From Achromobacter agilis (lineage in GTDB: Bacteria; Pseudomonadota; Gammaproteobacteria; Burkholderiales; Burkholderiaceae_B), in assembly GCF_900496965.1 (NCBI RefSeq), contig NZ_UFQB01000016.1, forward strand, positions 62,001-126,000: 64,000 nucleotides of DNA, read 5' to 3'. Under the pieces are notes generated by a model. The model saw nothing but the letters and a program-made list of their open reading frames with translations, searched no databases and was not told the DNA's origin. Of this stretch, positions 48,807-57,943 are shown one piece after another; within the stretch, counting starts at the first letter, position 1, and the number at the start of each line of letters is the position of its first letter. Position numbers and translations under genes: made by a program.

Positions 48807-49955
48807 ATGAAACAGCGCGCGCCCATCTACCGGCAGGTCTTCGAGCTTTTCAAGCAGGACGGGCGAATCCGCCCGGGCACGGGGATGATCAGCGGCGTGA
48901 TGGCGCTGTTCCTGGCGATCCTCGCCGTCCTGGGCGTGCTGGCCTTCCATTTCCCTGCCTACCTGACGACGCCGGAGTTGCGCAGCTTTTATTCCGTCGA
49001 AGCGATGCGGGGCCTGCTATTCGGCGCGCTGCTGGTGTCCGGCACGATCGCGCTTGCCAATACCGTCCTGGGACGCCAGCGCTGGCTGAATATCGCCGCC
49101 TTCGTGCTGGTGTGCGGAGCGGTGGCCGCGGGCGGCAGCGACGTTGTGGTGACCACGTCCAATAAGGGCAACCACCCTTACCTGGGCCTGGACTGGTTCA
49201 TCCTGGACCTGCTGGCTTCCAGCACCGTATTCATCATTTTCGAGAAGCTGTTTCCGCTGTACCCCGGCCAGCCGGTGTTCCGCGCGGGTTGGCAGGTGGA
49301 TATGAAGCACTTCCTCTTCAACCACCTGTCGGTGGGGGCGGTGCTGCTGTGCATCAATTTCTTCGTGCACCGGCTGTTTTCCTGGGCCGCCTACGAGCCG
49401 CTGCAGCAGGCGATCGTGTCGCTGCCCTACCTGGTGGAATTGTTCCTGGCGGTGCTGGTGGCGGACCTGGTGCAATATGCTGCGCACCGCGCCTATCACG
49501 AGGTGCCGTTCCTGTGGCGGATACACGCCGTGCACCACAGCACGCGCACGCTGGACTGGCTGGCCGGCTCGCGCCTGCACATCGTGGAATTGCTGATCAC
49601 CCGGGTGGCGGTGCTGGGCGTGCTGTTCGCGCTGGGCTTCTCGAAAGCGGTGCTCGACGCCTACATCATCATCGTCGGCTTCCAGGCGGTGCTGATCCAT
49701 TCCAACGTGAAGCTGCCCTGGGGCTGGCTGCGCTACGTGATCGTGACCCCGGATTTCCACCACTGGCACCATTCGTCGGATACCGAGGCGATCGACAGGA
49801 ACTACGCTGCCCACCTGTCGTTCATCGACTACCTGTTCGGCACCGCGGTGCGCGGCGTGGGCAACCGCCTGCCCGAGAACTACGGCATCCTGGACAACGA
49901 CATGCCGGGCACCTTCCTCGCGCAGCAGGCCTATCCGTTCGCCCGCAAGAAATAG
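48807..49955 (+). CDS. Sterol desaturase / fatty acid hydroxylase superfamily membrane protein
   Basis: A 382-aa integral membrane protein with about seven hydrophobic segments. The di-iron histidine motifs of the superfamily are complete: H-R-A-Y-H, H-A-V-H-H-S-T, and H-H-W-H-H-S-S-D. Such enzymes hydroxylate or desaturate lipid substrates; many bacterial members are uncharacterised. The N-terminal ~130 residues hold four extra membrane spans. The frame also opens at 48723 and 48750; MKQRAPIYRQ at 48807 is the most natural start, but no strong Shine-Dalgarno supports any of them. Confidence 0.82.
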   Translation: MKQRAPIYRQVFELFKQDGRIRPGTGMISGVMALFLAILAVLGVLAFHFPAYLTTPELRSFYSVEAMRGLLFGALLVSGTIALANTVLGRQRWLNIAAFVLVCGAVAAGGSDVVVTTSNKGNHPYLGLDWFILDLLASSTVFIIFEKLFPLYPGQPVFRAGWQVDMKHFLFNHLSVGAVLLCINFFVHRLFSWAAYEPLQQAIVSLPYLVELFLAVLVADLVQYAAHRAYHEVPFLWRIHAVHHSTRTLDWLAGSRLHIVELLITRVAVLGVLFALGFSKAVLDAYIIIVGFQAVLIHSNVKLPWGWLRYVIVTPDFHHWHHSSDTEAIDRNYAAHLSFIDYLFGTAVRGVGNRLPENYGILDNDMPGTFLAQQAYPFARKK

Positions 49956-49994
49956 CGGGCTGGGGGCGGCGCATGCCGCCCCCGGTTTCGAGGC

Positions 49995-50621
49995 CTACCG
50001 GTTCGACGTCAGGGTCGAATAGGCCGCCATCAGGTTGCGGTAGTCGGGGATGTGGTTGGAGAACAGCGTCCCCAGGCCTTCGATGTCATTGCGCCAGTCG
50101 CGGTGCAGTTCGCAGGCGACTCCGAACCAGCTCATCATCTGCGCGCCGGCCTGCTCCATGCGGCGCCATGCCGCATCGCGGGTCACCTCGTTGAAGGTGC
50201 CCGAAGCGTCGGTGACGACGAACACGTCGAAGCCTTCCTCAAGCGCCGATAGCGCAGGGAAGGCCACGCACACTTCCGTGACGACCCCAGCGATGATCAG
50301 TTGCTTCTTGCCCGTGGCCTTGACGGCCTTGACGAAGTCCTCGTTGTCCCAGGCGTTGATGTTGCCCGGGCGGGCGATATAGGGCGCTTTCGGGAATTTG
50401 TCTTTCAGTTCCTGCACCAGCGGGCCGTTGGGACCGTCTTCGAAACTGGTGGTCAGGATGGTGGGCAGCTTGAAATAGTCGGCCAGGTCGGCCAGGGCCA
50501 GGACATTGTTCTTGAACTGGTCGGGCTGGAAGTCCCGGACCAGCGACAGCAGACCTACCTGGTGGTCGACCAGCAGCACCGCAGCCTGGGTCTTGTCGAG
50601 TTTCACATACGGCTTGGTCAT
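49995..50621 (-). CDS. Isochorismatase-family hydrolase, YcaC-like
   Basis: A 208-aa cysteine hydrolase with V-L-L-V-D-H-Q-V-G-L near the start (catalytic Asp), P-G-N-I-N-A-W-D-N-E-D-F, and the nucleophile loop G-V-V-T-E-V-C-V-A-F-P. This is the YcaC branch, active on unknown amides or related compounds. GGAG six bases before the ATG at 50621 sets the start. It follows, on the same strand and 59 bases away, a paralogue with the same motifs; the two probably form an operon. Confidence 0.88.
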   Translation of the reverse strand: MTKPYVKLDKTQAAVLLVDHQVGLLSLVRDFQPDQFKNNVLALADLADYFKLPTILTTSFEDGPNGPLVQELKDKFPKAPYIARPGNINAWDNEDFVKAVKATGKKQLIIAGVVTEVCVAFPALSALEEGFDVFVVTDASGTFNEVTRDAAWRRMEQAGAQMMSWFGVACELHRDWRNDIEGLGTLFSNHIPDYRNLMAAYSTLTSNR

Positions 50622-50680
50622 AGCGTTCTCCAGAGGAGGGGGGGCGCGCCTGGAGGCGCGCTGGGGAGGATGGCCAAGCC

Positions 50681-51358
50681 TCAACGTTGGGAGTCGAGCA
50701 CCTCGCCATTCTTGATGACGTCCTGGGCCTTGCCGTAGCTTTCGATCAGCAGTTGGTAGGCCGGGAATATCTTCGTGTAGACCTCGGCCCATTTGGCGGC
50801 GTCTTCACGGTGCCAGGTCCGTTGCAGTTCGGATGCGACGGCGCCGGTGTCCATCGGTACGACGCCGGCCTGGACGACGCGCGCCAGGGTGATCTCCTGG
50901 GCCATCTTGCTATAGGTGCCCGAGGCGTCGACCACGGCAAAAACCTTGTAGCCGTCCGCGACCGCGCTGATGGCGGGAAACGCCATGCACACACTGGTGA
51001 TGGTACCCGCAATGATCAGGGTTTTGCGGCCGGTTGCCTTCACCGCCGCCACGAATTCGGGGTTGTCCCAGGCATTGATTTCTCCCTTGCGGGCGACGTA
51101 TTTCGCGTGCGGGGCATTCTCGTGGATTTCGGGAATCAGCGGCCCGTTCGGGCCCTGAGGCACCGATGCCGTGGTGATGACGGGCAGCTTCGAAAGCGTG
51201 GCCATGGCGGCCAGCGCGGCGGCGCGTGAGCGCAGCTCGGTCATCGGCATGTCGCCGATGGTCTGGAACAGTCCGCTCTGGTGGTCGATCAGCACCATGG
51301 CGGCGTCGTCCGGATCGATGACGGGACGCTGGCCATTGAAGTTGGCAGGGACGCTCAT
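50681..51358 (-). CDS. Isochorismatase-family hydrolase, second paralogue
   Basis: A 225-aa paralogue of the next gene: [11 protein letters not shown] near the start, [13 protein letters not shown], and the nucleophile loop [11 protein letters not shown]. It has a longer C-terminal region ([13 protein letters not shown]). The two copies share roughly half of their residues by eye, so the duplication is not recent. The substrate is unknown. A broken LysR-type gene lies directly downstream on the map (51501-52287), also leftward. Confidence 0.87.
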   Translation of the reverse strand: MSVPANFNGQRPVIDPDDAAMVLIDHQSGLFQTIGDMPMTELRSRAAALAAMATLSKLPVITTASVPQGPNGPLIPEIHENAPHAKYVARKGEINAWDNPEFVAAVKATGRKTLIIAGTITSVCMAFPAISAVADGYKVFAVVDASGTYSKMAQEITLARVVQAGVVPMDTGAVASELQRTWHREDAAKWAEVYTKIFPAYQLLIESYGKAQDVIKNGEVLDSQR

Positions 51359-51500
51359 TAGGGGCTCCTAGTGTGGGATGGTGTGCCCGCGCTTCTGCGG
51401 ATGAGGAGGGTGGGCCCACCATCCTAGGGTCAACGCATCCTGCTGAATAGGCGCGAAAAATAGGTTTCTGCGTCCCGCTCGTCGGACGATGCGTGAGGCG

Positions 51501-52287
51501 CTACGGGACCAGGCGCCCGTGGCTTTTTTGCGCGTCGTGTTCGCGCCTGGCGACCTCCTGGTATTCCGTCCTCATGAAGTCCAGCAGGTCCCGCACCCCG
51601 GGCAGCAGGCCCCGGCGGGAGGGAAAGACCGCATGGACGCTGCCGGGCTCGGGCTGCCAGGGGGCGCCCACGTCCACCAGCGTGCCGGCCTCCAGTTCGT
51701 CGCGGATCATCAGGAGTGGCAGGGCGACCACGCCCACGCCCCGCAGCGCCGCCTGCTTCAAGGCAAGCATGTCGTCCGTCACCAGGCGCGGGGTGAACGG
51801 CACAATCTGGCGCGAGCCGTCGGGCCCTTCCAGGTGCCAGTGCGATTCGCGTTGTTCGGTGCCCAGCGCCAGCGTCGGCTCCTGGCTCAGCGTGTGCGGG
51901 TCGGCCGGCAGGGCAATGCTGCGCGCCAGCGCCGGGCTGGCCACGAGGCTCTGGCAGCTCATGCCCAGGGGCTTCATGACGAGGTCGCTGCTTTCGATGG
52001 GCCGAACCTCACCCGCACGGCGATGTCGAACCCTTCGCGCAGCACATCCACCGGGCGGCTGAAGCTCTTCAGGTATACGTGGACCTTGGGACACTGGACC
52101 ATGAACCGGGCGACCAGGTCGCCCAGGAAGTAATAGATCAGCGCGGGCGGCGCGCTCATGCGGATCGTGCCTTGCGGTTCGGCGCGGGTGCGGTCGATGA
52201 CTTCCTGGGCGGCCTCCGCGCCCGCCAGCATCGACAGGCATTGCTCGAAGTACTCCTGGAGTAGTAGAGGTCATTCAAGTCATGCAT
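51501..52287 (-). pseudogene. LysR-family regulator, inactivated by internal deletion and frameshift
   Basis: The LysR start M-H-D-L-N-D-L-Y-Y is at 52287. Directly after it the text jumps, in another frame, to L-Q-E-Y-F-E-Q-C-L-S-M-L-A-G, which normally stands about 80 residues into the protein, so most of the DNA-binding helix-turn-helix is gone. A further break near 52004 separates V-R-V-R-F-G-P from I-E-S-S-D-L-V-M-K-P-L-G; one lost base explains it. The effector-binding part then runs intact to 51501. The remains cannot bind DNA as a normal LysR protein. Confidence 0.85.
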
Positions 52288-52423
52288 GCGAGGCTCCGGT
52301 CGTTCCGAAAATAGGGCGTCAGAAGGAGCACATAACGGCCGGGGCCCGACAGGGCGGCTCCTGTCCCAGCGTGCCGGGCGGGCATTTTTCCCTTTACATT
52401 TGAGTACCTTCCCAGGAGCCGCC

Positions 52424-53242
52424 ATGCCCGCTTCCGCCCCCGCAGCGCTCGCCCGCGATATCAAGGCGGCGCAGGATCACGCCGCTTCCATTGCCCCGAT
52501 CTCCGCGAGATACCCGCGTTTCGGCCTGGACGCGGCCTATGAGGTGGCCGCGCGCGTCCACCAGGCGCGGCTGGCGGAAGGCGCGCGGGCGGTCGGCCGC
52601 AAGATCGGGTTCACCAATCCCGCGATGTGGGCGGCGCTGGGTGTGGACTTCCCGGTCTGGGGCCGGGTCTATGCGCATACGGTCGTCCTGGAAGACGGCG
52701 GCGAGGTCCGCTGCCGGCTGGACCGCTACGTCGAGCCGCGCATCGAGCCGGAAATCGTGCTGCATTTCGGCGCCGAGCCGCCGCAGACGAGCGATCCGGC
52801 CCGCATCCTGGACTGCGTGGATTGGATTGCACATGGCTTCGAACTGGTGCAATCGCACTACCCGGCCTGGCAGTTCCAGGCGGCAGATACCGTGGCGGAC
52901 AACGCCTTGCATGGGGCGCTGTTCGTCGGCCCCCGGAAAGAACCCACCAGCTTGGGCCCCGGGCTGGCCGATAGGCTGGCGCGTTTCCAGATCGACCTGT
53001 CATGTAACGGCACGCTCCGCGAAACCGGCTGCGGCGCCAACGTGCTGGGCAGTCCGTTGGCGGCCCTGGCCCATTTGCTGACGGCGTTGGCCGAGCGTCC
53101 GGCGGACGAGGCGATCCAGGCGGGTGAACTGGTTACCACCGGCACGCTGACCCGGGCCTACCCCGTGCACGCGGGCGAGACGTGGAGTACCACGCTGGAC
53201 GGCATCGACCTGCCGGGAATGCGGATCGTGTTCGAGGCGTAA
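52424..53242 (+). CDS. 2-keto-4-pentenoate hydratase-like enzyme (FAH superfamily)
   Basis: A 272-aa protein with AGGAG five bases before the ATG. Segments A-V-G-R-K-I-G-F-T-N, V-E-P-R-I-E-P-E-I (metal-binding acidic residues), H-G-F-E-L-V-Q-S-H-Y, and the G-x-x-V-L-G-S-P-L-A-A-L block fit MhpD/hydratase-decarboxylase proteins of aromatic meta-cleavage pathways. It would hydrate a 2-hydroxypenta-2,4-dienoate-type compound or decarboxylate a related acid. It is divergent from the broken LysR gene, which may once have controlled it. No other meta-pathway genes are nearby. Confidence 0.82.
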   Translation: MPASAPAALARDIKAAQDHAASIAPISARYPRFGLDAAYEVAARVHQARLAEGARAVGRKIGFTNPAMWAALGVDFPVWGRVYAHTVVLEDGGEVRCRLDRYVEPRIEPEIVLHFGAEPPQTSDPARILDCVDWIAHGFELVQSHYPAWQFQAADTVADNALHGALFVGPRKEPTSLGPGLADRLARFQIDLSCNGTLRETGCGANVLGSPLAALAHLLTALAERPADEAIQAGELVTTGTLTRAYPVHAGETWSTTLDGIDLPGMRIVFEA

Positions 53243-53256
53243 GGGACGGGGGCGCC

Positions 53257-54219
53257 TCAGGCGGCCGCCAGCGCCGTTTCGTCTTTCCAGCGCTGCTTGT
53301 CGCGCAGGGGCGGGGCGCCGAACAGGCGGCTGTATTCCCGGCTGAACTGGGACGAGCTTTCGTAGCCGACGGCATGCGCGGCCAGGGCCACCCCGGCATC
53401 GTCGGTCAGCATGAGCCGCCGCGCTTCCTGCAGGCGCAGATGCTTTTGGTATTGCAGCGGGCTCATGGCGGTGGCCTGTTTGAAGTGATGGTGCAACGAC
53501 GACACGCTCATATGCACGTCGCGGGCGATCTCCTCGACCCGCAACGGCTGGGCGTAATTGTCCCGCAGGATACGGATGGCCTTGGCCACCCGGTTGAGCT
53601 GGCTGTCCTGCAGCACGGACTGGCGCAGCACCACCCCCTGGCCGTTCATCAGCAGGCGGTACAGGAGCTCGCGCTTGACCATGGGCGCAAGAATGGGGAT
53701 GTCTCGAGGCGTGTCCAGCAGGCGCAGCAGGCGCAACACCGCGTCCAGCAGGGCGCCGCCCAGCGGGTTCACGCTGAGGGCGCGCGAGGCTTCGGTATCG
53801 GCCAGCGCAGGCAGGTTCTCGTCGCTGATCAGTTCCGTGATTTCCTCGGGGTTCAGGTCCAGCCGCAGCCCCAGGTAAGGCAGTTCCGGACTGGCGACCG
53901 ATACCTTGGCCACCACCGGCAGGTCGACCGATGAAATCAGGTAGTGGAAGGGGTCGTACTCGAATGCCTCGTCCCCGATGAGCAAGCGCTTGGATCCCTG
54001 TGCAATGACCGCCAGCGCCGCCCGCTGCAGCCCGGGTTTTGCGCCGGTGGGCTGGGAGAGGCGGTGCAGGTACAGCCCTTCGATGGGCGTATCCAGCGAT
54101 CCCTCCAGGCTGCCGGTCATGCGCTCCAGCGTGCAGAGCAGTTCGCGCCGCGCCGGCTCGTATTCGGCTGCGGCCGGCGGGCCGGCGCGATCGACGGCAA
54201 GGGCGGTGGTCAGTGGCAT
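53257..54219 (-). CDS. AraC-family transcriptional regulator
   Basis: A 320-aa regulator with an N-terminal AraC_N-type cupin region (~25-190) and a C-terminal pair of helix-turn-helix motifs (~215-310): V-E-E-I-A-R-D-V-H-M-S-V-S-S-L-H-H-H-F-K and then A-A-H-A-V-G-Y-E-S-S-S-Q-F-S-R-E-Y-S-R-L-F-G. It converges with the hydratase gene and is divergent from the aldo/keto reductase gene, 293 bases away, which makes the reductase its most likely target. The 54220-54512 stretch between them holds no recognisable gene. Confidence 0.9.
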   Translation of the reverse strand: MPLTTALAVDRAGPPAAAEYEPARRELLCTLERMTGSLEGSLDTPIEGLYLHRLSQPTGAKPGLQRAALAVIAQGSKRLLIGDEAFEYDPFHYLISSVDLPVVAKVSVASPELPYLGLRLDLNPEEITELISDENLPALADTEASRALSVNPLGGALLDAVLRLLRLLDTPRDIPILAPMVKRELLYRLLMNGQGVVLRQSVLQDSQLNRVAKAIRILRDNYAQPLRVEEIARDVHMSVSSLHHHFKQATAMSPLQYQKHLRLQEARRLMLTDDAGVALAAHAVGYESSSQFSREYSRLFGAPPLRDKQRWKDETALAAA

Positions 54220-54512
54220 GGGGGGCTCCGGGAGGTGAGCCGCCAGGCGCGCGGGCGCCGGCTGGGCAACAGAGGATCAGGCGAATGCCAGTGTAGGCCC
54301 AACCTTGGCGTCAAAGCAGGGGTTGGCCTCGGGCGTAGAGAAATGGGCAAAAAAACCGGAGGAATGGGCTTTCTCCCGGGGCTGGCGGGGTATCGCCGGA
54401 GAATCAGGCAAAAAGCGGGCAGTATCGAGCAGCGCACAGGCCCGCGCCGGGAAGCATACTGTTCCGATCCCGGCTGGCAGACCGCCCGCCGCGTCCCTGA
54501 AAGGAGCCCATT

Positions 54513-55559
54513 ATGCGGTACAAGAAATTCGGAAGCACAGGCCTGTTCGTGTCGGAACTGTGCCTGGGAACCATGACCTTCGGCGGCGAAGGCGAGTTGT
54601 GGAGCAAGATCGGCAGCCTGCAGCAGGAAGACGCCAACCGGCTGGTCGGCCGGGCGCTGGACGCGGGCGTCAATTTCATCGATACGGCCGACGTCTATTC
54701 CGAAGGCCGCTCCGAACGCATCACCGGTCAGGCGCTGCGCGACCTGAAAGTGGCGCGCGACGACGTCGTCGTCGCGACCAAGGTCTTCGGCCAGACCGGC
54801 GCCGGCGTCAATGCCCGCGGCAATTCGCGCGCGCATATCATGGACGGCATCAAGAAAAGCCTGTCGCGCCTGCAGCTGGACCACATCGATCTCTACCAGA
54901 TCCACGGCTTCGATCCCGCCACGCCGGTCGAGGAAACGGTCAGGGCGCTGGACAATCTGGTGCAGCAGGGCCACGTCCGCTACGTCGGCGTATCCAACTG
55001 GGCGGCGTGGCAGATCATGAAGGCGCTGGGCATCGCCGAGCGCCTGGGGCTGGCGCGCTTCGAGTCGCTGCAGGCGTACTACACCATCGCGGGCCGCGAC
55101 CTCGAGCGCGAGATCGCGCCGATGCTGCAAAGCGAGGGCGTCGGCCTGATGGTGTGGAGCCCGCTCGCCGGCGGCTTGCTCAGCGGCAAATACGGGCGCG
55201 ATGGAACGGCCGAGGCCGGCAGCCGCCGGGCCCAGTTCGACTTCCCGCCGGTGGACCAGGACCGCGCCTACGACAGCATCGATGTCCTGCGGCGCATCGC
55301 GGACGCGCGCGGCGTGTCGGTGGCGCAGGTGGCGCTCGCCTGGCTGCTGCACCAGCGGGTCGTGACCAGCGTCATCATCGGCGCCAAGCGGGTAGAGCAG
55401 CTGGACGACAACCTGGCTGCCACCGGCATCCGGCTGACGGAAGAGGAGCTGGCCGCGCTGGATACGGTCAGCGCCTTGCCGCCAGAGTATCCGGGCTGGA
55501 TGCATGTGCGCCAGGGCGAATTTCGGCGCCAGCAGTTGCGCGAATCGGACGCCGCGTAG
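54513..55559 (+). CDS. Aldo/keto reductase
   Basis: A 348-aa NADPH-dependent (beta/alpha)8 reductase. The catalytic tetrad is present: Asp and Tyr in D-T-A-D-V-Y-S-E-G-R-S-E, Lys in V-V-V-A-T-K-V-F-G, and His in L-Y-Q-I-H-G. Cofactor contacts appear in the V-G-V-S-N-W and S-P-L-A-G-G-L-L-S-G-K-Y segments, and I-I-G-A-K-R-V-E-Q-L-D-D-N near the end. AAGGAG lies seven bases before the ATG. Members of this group reduce diverse aldehydes and ketones; the substrate here is unknown. Confidence 0.93.
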   Translation: MRYKKFGSTGLFVSELCLGTMTFGGEGELWSKIGSLQQEDANRLVGRALDAGVNFIDTADVYSEGRSERITGQALRDLKVARDDVVVATKVFGQTGAGVNARGNSRAHIMDGIKKSLSRLQLDHIDLYQIHGFDPATPVEETVRALDNLVQQGHVRYVGVSNWAAWQIMKALGIAERLGLARFESLQAYYTIAGRDLEREIAPMLQSEGVGLMVWSPLAGGLLSGKYGRDGTAEAGSRRAQFDFPPVDQDRAYDSIDVLRRIADARGVSVAQVALAWLLHQRVVTSVIIGAKRVEQLDDNLAATGIRLTEEELAALDTVSALPPEYPGWMHVRQGEFRRQQLRESDAA

Positions 55560-55630
55560 CCGCTTTCCGGGGAACAAGCCCTAGAATGTCACGCTCGCTC
55601 TGAGTGTGTTCTTATATTCAAGGGACCCGC

Positions 55631-56389
55631 GTGGCTATCCTCTATCTGCGCAGGCTGACGGCAGTCAGCCGCAGCCCACAGGCCAACCGGCACTTGGCCT
55701 ACTTCCTGACCTTCACCGCCGGCGCGGTCAACGCCGGCGGCTTCCTGGCCGTACAGCAATACACGTCGCACATGTCCGGCATCGTCTCGATGATGGCCGA
55801 CAACATGGTGCTGGGCGGGGTGGTGGTGGTTTTGCAGGGGCTGGCGGCGCTGCTGTCCTTCCTGGCGGGCGCGGCAAGCTCGGCGTTCCTGATCAACTTC
55901 GGCCGCCGCTCGCGCCTGGCCAGCGAGTACGCGCTGCCCTTGTTGTATGAAGCGGTACTGCTGCTGGGGTTCGGCCTGCTGGGCGCGAACCTGGAAACGC
56001 TGCGCTGGTTCTACGTGCCGGGCACCGTCATGCTGCTTTGCTACATCATGGGCCTGCAGAACGCGATGATCACCAAAGTCTCGCGCTCCGAGATCCGCAC
56101 CACGCACATCACGGGCATGGTGACGGACATCGGGATCGAGCTGGGCAAGCTGTTCTACTGGAATGCGGCCCGCGCCGATGCGCAAGCCACGCCGGCCGTG
56201 CGGGCCGACCGCGGCAAGCTCATCGTGCTCAGCCTGCTGGTCTCGCTGTTTTTCGTAGGGGGCGTGGCGGGCGCCTATTCCTTCTTCCATTTCGGCTTCG
56301 GCTCGACCCTGCCGCTGGCGTTGATGCTGATGCTGCTGGCGGTGGTGCCCATCGTGGACGATATCGGCAGCTTCCTGCAGCGCATCTAG
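55631..56389 (+). CDS. YoaK/DUF1275-family membrane protein
   Basis: A 252-aa membrane protein with six hydrophobic segments. T-A-G-A-V-N-A-G-G-F-L-A-V-Q-Q-Y-T-S-H-M-S-G and the later G-L-Q-N-A-M-I-T-K, R-T-T-H-I-T-G-M-V-T-D are the conserved parts of DUF1275 proteins. Function is unknown. Start: a GTG at 55604 begins the open frame, but the GTG at 55631 with AAGGGA five bases upstream gives a start (A-I-L-Y-L-R-R) more like the family. Confidence 0.85.
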   Translation: MAILYLRRLTAVSRSPQANRHLAYFLTFTAGAVNAGGFLAVQQYTSHMSGIVSMMADNMVLGGVVVVLQGLAALLSFLAGAASSAFLINFGRRSRLASEYALPLLYEAVLLLGFGLLGANLETLRWFYVPGTVMLLCYIMGLQNAMITKVSRSEIRTTHITGMVTDIGIELGKLFYWNAARADAQATPAVRADRGKLIVLSLLVSLFFVGGVAGAYSFFHFGFGSTLPLALMLMLLAVVPIVDDIGSFLQRI

Positions 56390-56449
56390 GCGCCTCGATG
56401 GCCCCCGCGAACTACAATGCCCAACACCCATAGGAGGAGCTGACTAGGT

Positions 56450-57109
56450 ATGGACGCGGAATTCTGGTTGGAACGGTGGCGCGAAGGCCGCACGCACTTT
56501 CATCAATCGCGGGTAACGCCGCTGCTTCAGAAGTACTGGCCGACGCTGGGCGTGCCCAAAGAGGGCCGGGTGCTGGTGCCGCTTTGCGGCAAGTCGCTCG
56601 ACATGATCTGGCTCGCCGCGCAGGGCAACCCCGTGCTGGGCGTCGAACTCTCGCAGCTCGCCGTGGAGCAGTTCTTCGAGGAAAACGAGCTCAAGCCGCT
56701 CACGCACCAATCCATCTACGGCCAGCATTACGTGGCCGGCAACATCGAGATCATCTGCGGCGACATCTTCAAGCTGGATGCGCAGATCCTGTCGCATTGC
56801 GTCGGCGCCTACGACCGCGCGGCGCTCGTGGCCCTGCCGGAGGCGATGCGCGCCGACTACGTACGCCATGTCTATGGCCAGTTGTCGCCCGCCCACCAGG
56901 GGCTGCTGATCACGCTGGACTACCCGCAGGAAGAGATGTCCGGGCCGCCGTTTTCGGTCGTCGATGCCGAGGTGCAGGCGATTTTCGCGGGCGCGTCGCC
57001 CGCGAAAATCATCGATCGCCGCGACATCCTGGAAAAGGAACCCAAATTCCTGGCCGCGGGCGTCAGCCGGCTGGACACGGTCGTGTACCACCTGGGCACA
57101 CAACCCTGA
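56450..57109 (+). CDS. tpm: Thiopurine S-methyltransferase
   Basis: A 219-aa SAM-dependent methyltransferase of the bacterial TPMT type: [40 protein letters not shown], and I-I-C-G-D-I-F-K-L as SAM and substrate site blocks. Bacterial Tpm methylates thiopurines and, in several species, selenium or tellurium compounds. Length equals the family norm. AGGAGG precedes the ATG with a loose spacing. It converges with the SDR gene, leaving six bases. Confidence 0.92.
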   Translation: MDAEFWLERWREGRTHFHQSRVTPLLQKYWPTLGVPKEGRVLVPLCGKSLDMIWLAAQGNPVLGVELSQLAVEQFFEENELKPLTHQSIYGQHYVAGNIEIICGDIFKLDAQILSHCVGAYDRAALVALPEAMRADYVRHVYGQLSPAHQGLLITLDYPQEEMSGPPFSVVDAEVQAIFAGASPAKIIDRRDILEKEPKFLAAGVSRLDTVVYHLGTQP

Positions 57110-57115
57110 TCCCCC

Positions 57116-57943
57116 TTAGGTCATCAGCCAGCCGCCGGCCACGTCCAGCACCTGGCCGGTGACGAAGCGGGCCTGATCCGAGGCGAAAAACAGGCAGGCG
57201 TCCGCCACTTCTTCCGGCGTACCCAGGCGCCGCAGGGCGGTCACCTGCGCCACGGCGTCGTTGATTTCCTTGGGCACGGTCTTCAGCAGGGGCGTGCTGA
57301 TGCGGCCCGGCGCCAGGGCGTTCACCGTCACCTGGTGTTCGCCCAGCTCGGCGGCCCAATGGCGCGTGAGGCCGATCAGCCCGGCCTTCGTCGCCGCGTA
57401 ATGCGCGGCCACGATATCGCAATACGCCCGTCCGGCCACCGAAGACATATTGATCACCCGGCCCTGGCGCTGCTTGACCATGTGCGGCGTGGCCAGATGC
57501 GTCATGTAGAACACGCTGTTCAGGTTTACCGAGACGACGTTTTCCCATTCCTTCGGCGGCATCTCCCACACTTTCAGCGCGCGGCCGTCCGTCTTCGGAG
57601 AAATGCCGACGTTGTTTACCAGGATGGTGGCCGCGCCGAGGTCGCGGGTGATGCGGTCGTAGGCGGCCTGGCATTCCTCGAAGCGCGCGACGTCCGCATG
57701 CACGAAGCAGACCTCATGGCCGCGCTTGCGCAGTTCCTGTTCGTAGGCTTGCCCGCCTTGGGAATTGAAGTCGACGAGCCCGACGCGGCCGCCTTCGGCC
57801 AGGAATCCCTCGACGATAGCCGAGCCGATGCCGCCAACCGCGCCGGTCACGATGGCGACCTGATCCTTGAAGCGCGCGCTGGCGGGATTCTCTCCCTGCT
57901 GCGCATTCCGGTATTCGCCCTTGGGATGGCCCGGCGCGCTCAT
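57116..57943 (-). CDS. Short-chain dehydrogenase/reductase
   Basis: A 275-aa SDR. The cofactor motif T-G-A-V-G-G-I-G, N-N-V-G-I, catalytic Ser in I-N-M-S-S-V-A-G, and Y-A-A-T-K (Tyr/Lys) are all present, and W-A-A-E-L-G-E-H-Q-V-T-V-N-A-L-A-P-G-R completes the pattern. The first ~25 residues are an extra leader. The ATG at 57943 overlaps the stop of the oxidoreductase gene (ATGA), so both are translated together. It is the last gene of the leftward Liv unit, suggesting metabolism of the imported compound. Confidence 0.9.
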   Translation of the reverse strand: MSAPGHPKGEYRNAQQGENPASARFKDQVAIVTGAVGGIGSAIVEGFLAEGGRVGLVDFNSQGGQAYEQELRKRGHEVCFVHADVARFEECQAAYDRITRDLGAATILVNNVGISPKTDGRALKVWEMPPKEWENVVSVNLNSVFYMTHLATPHMVKQRQGRVINMSSVAGRAYCDIVAAHYAATKAGLIGLTRHWAAELGEHQVTVNALAPGRISTPLLKTVPKEINDAVAQVTALRRLGTPEEVADACLFFASDQARFVTGQVLDVAGGWLMT

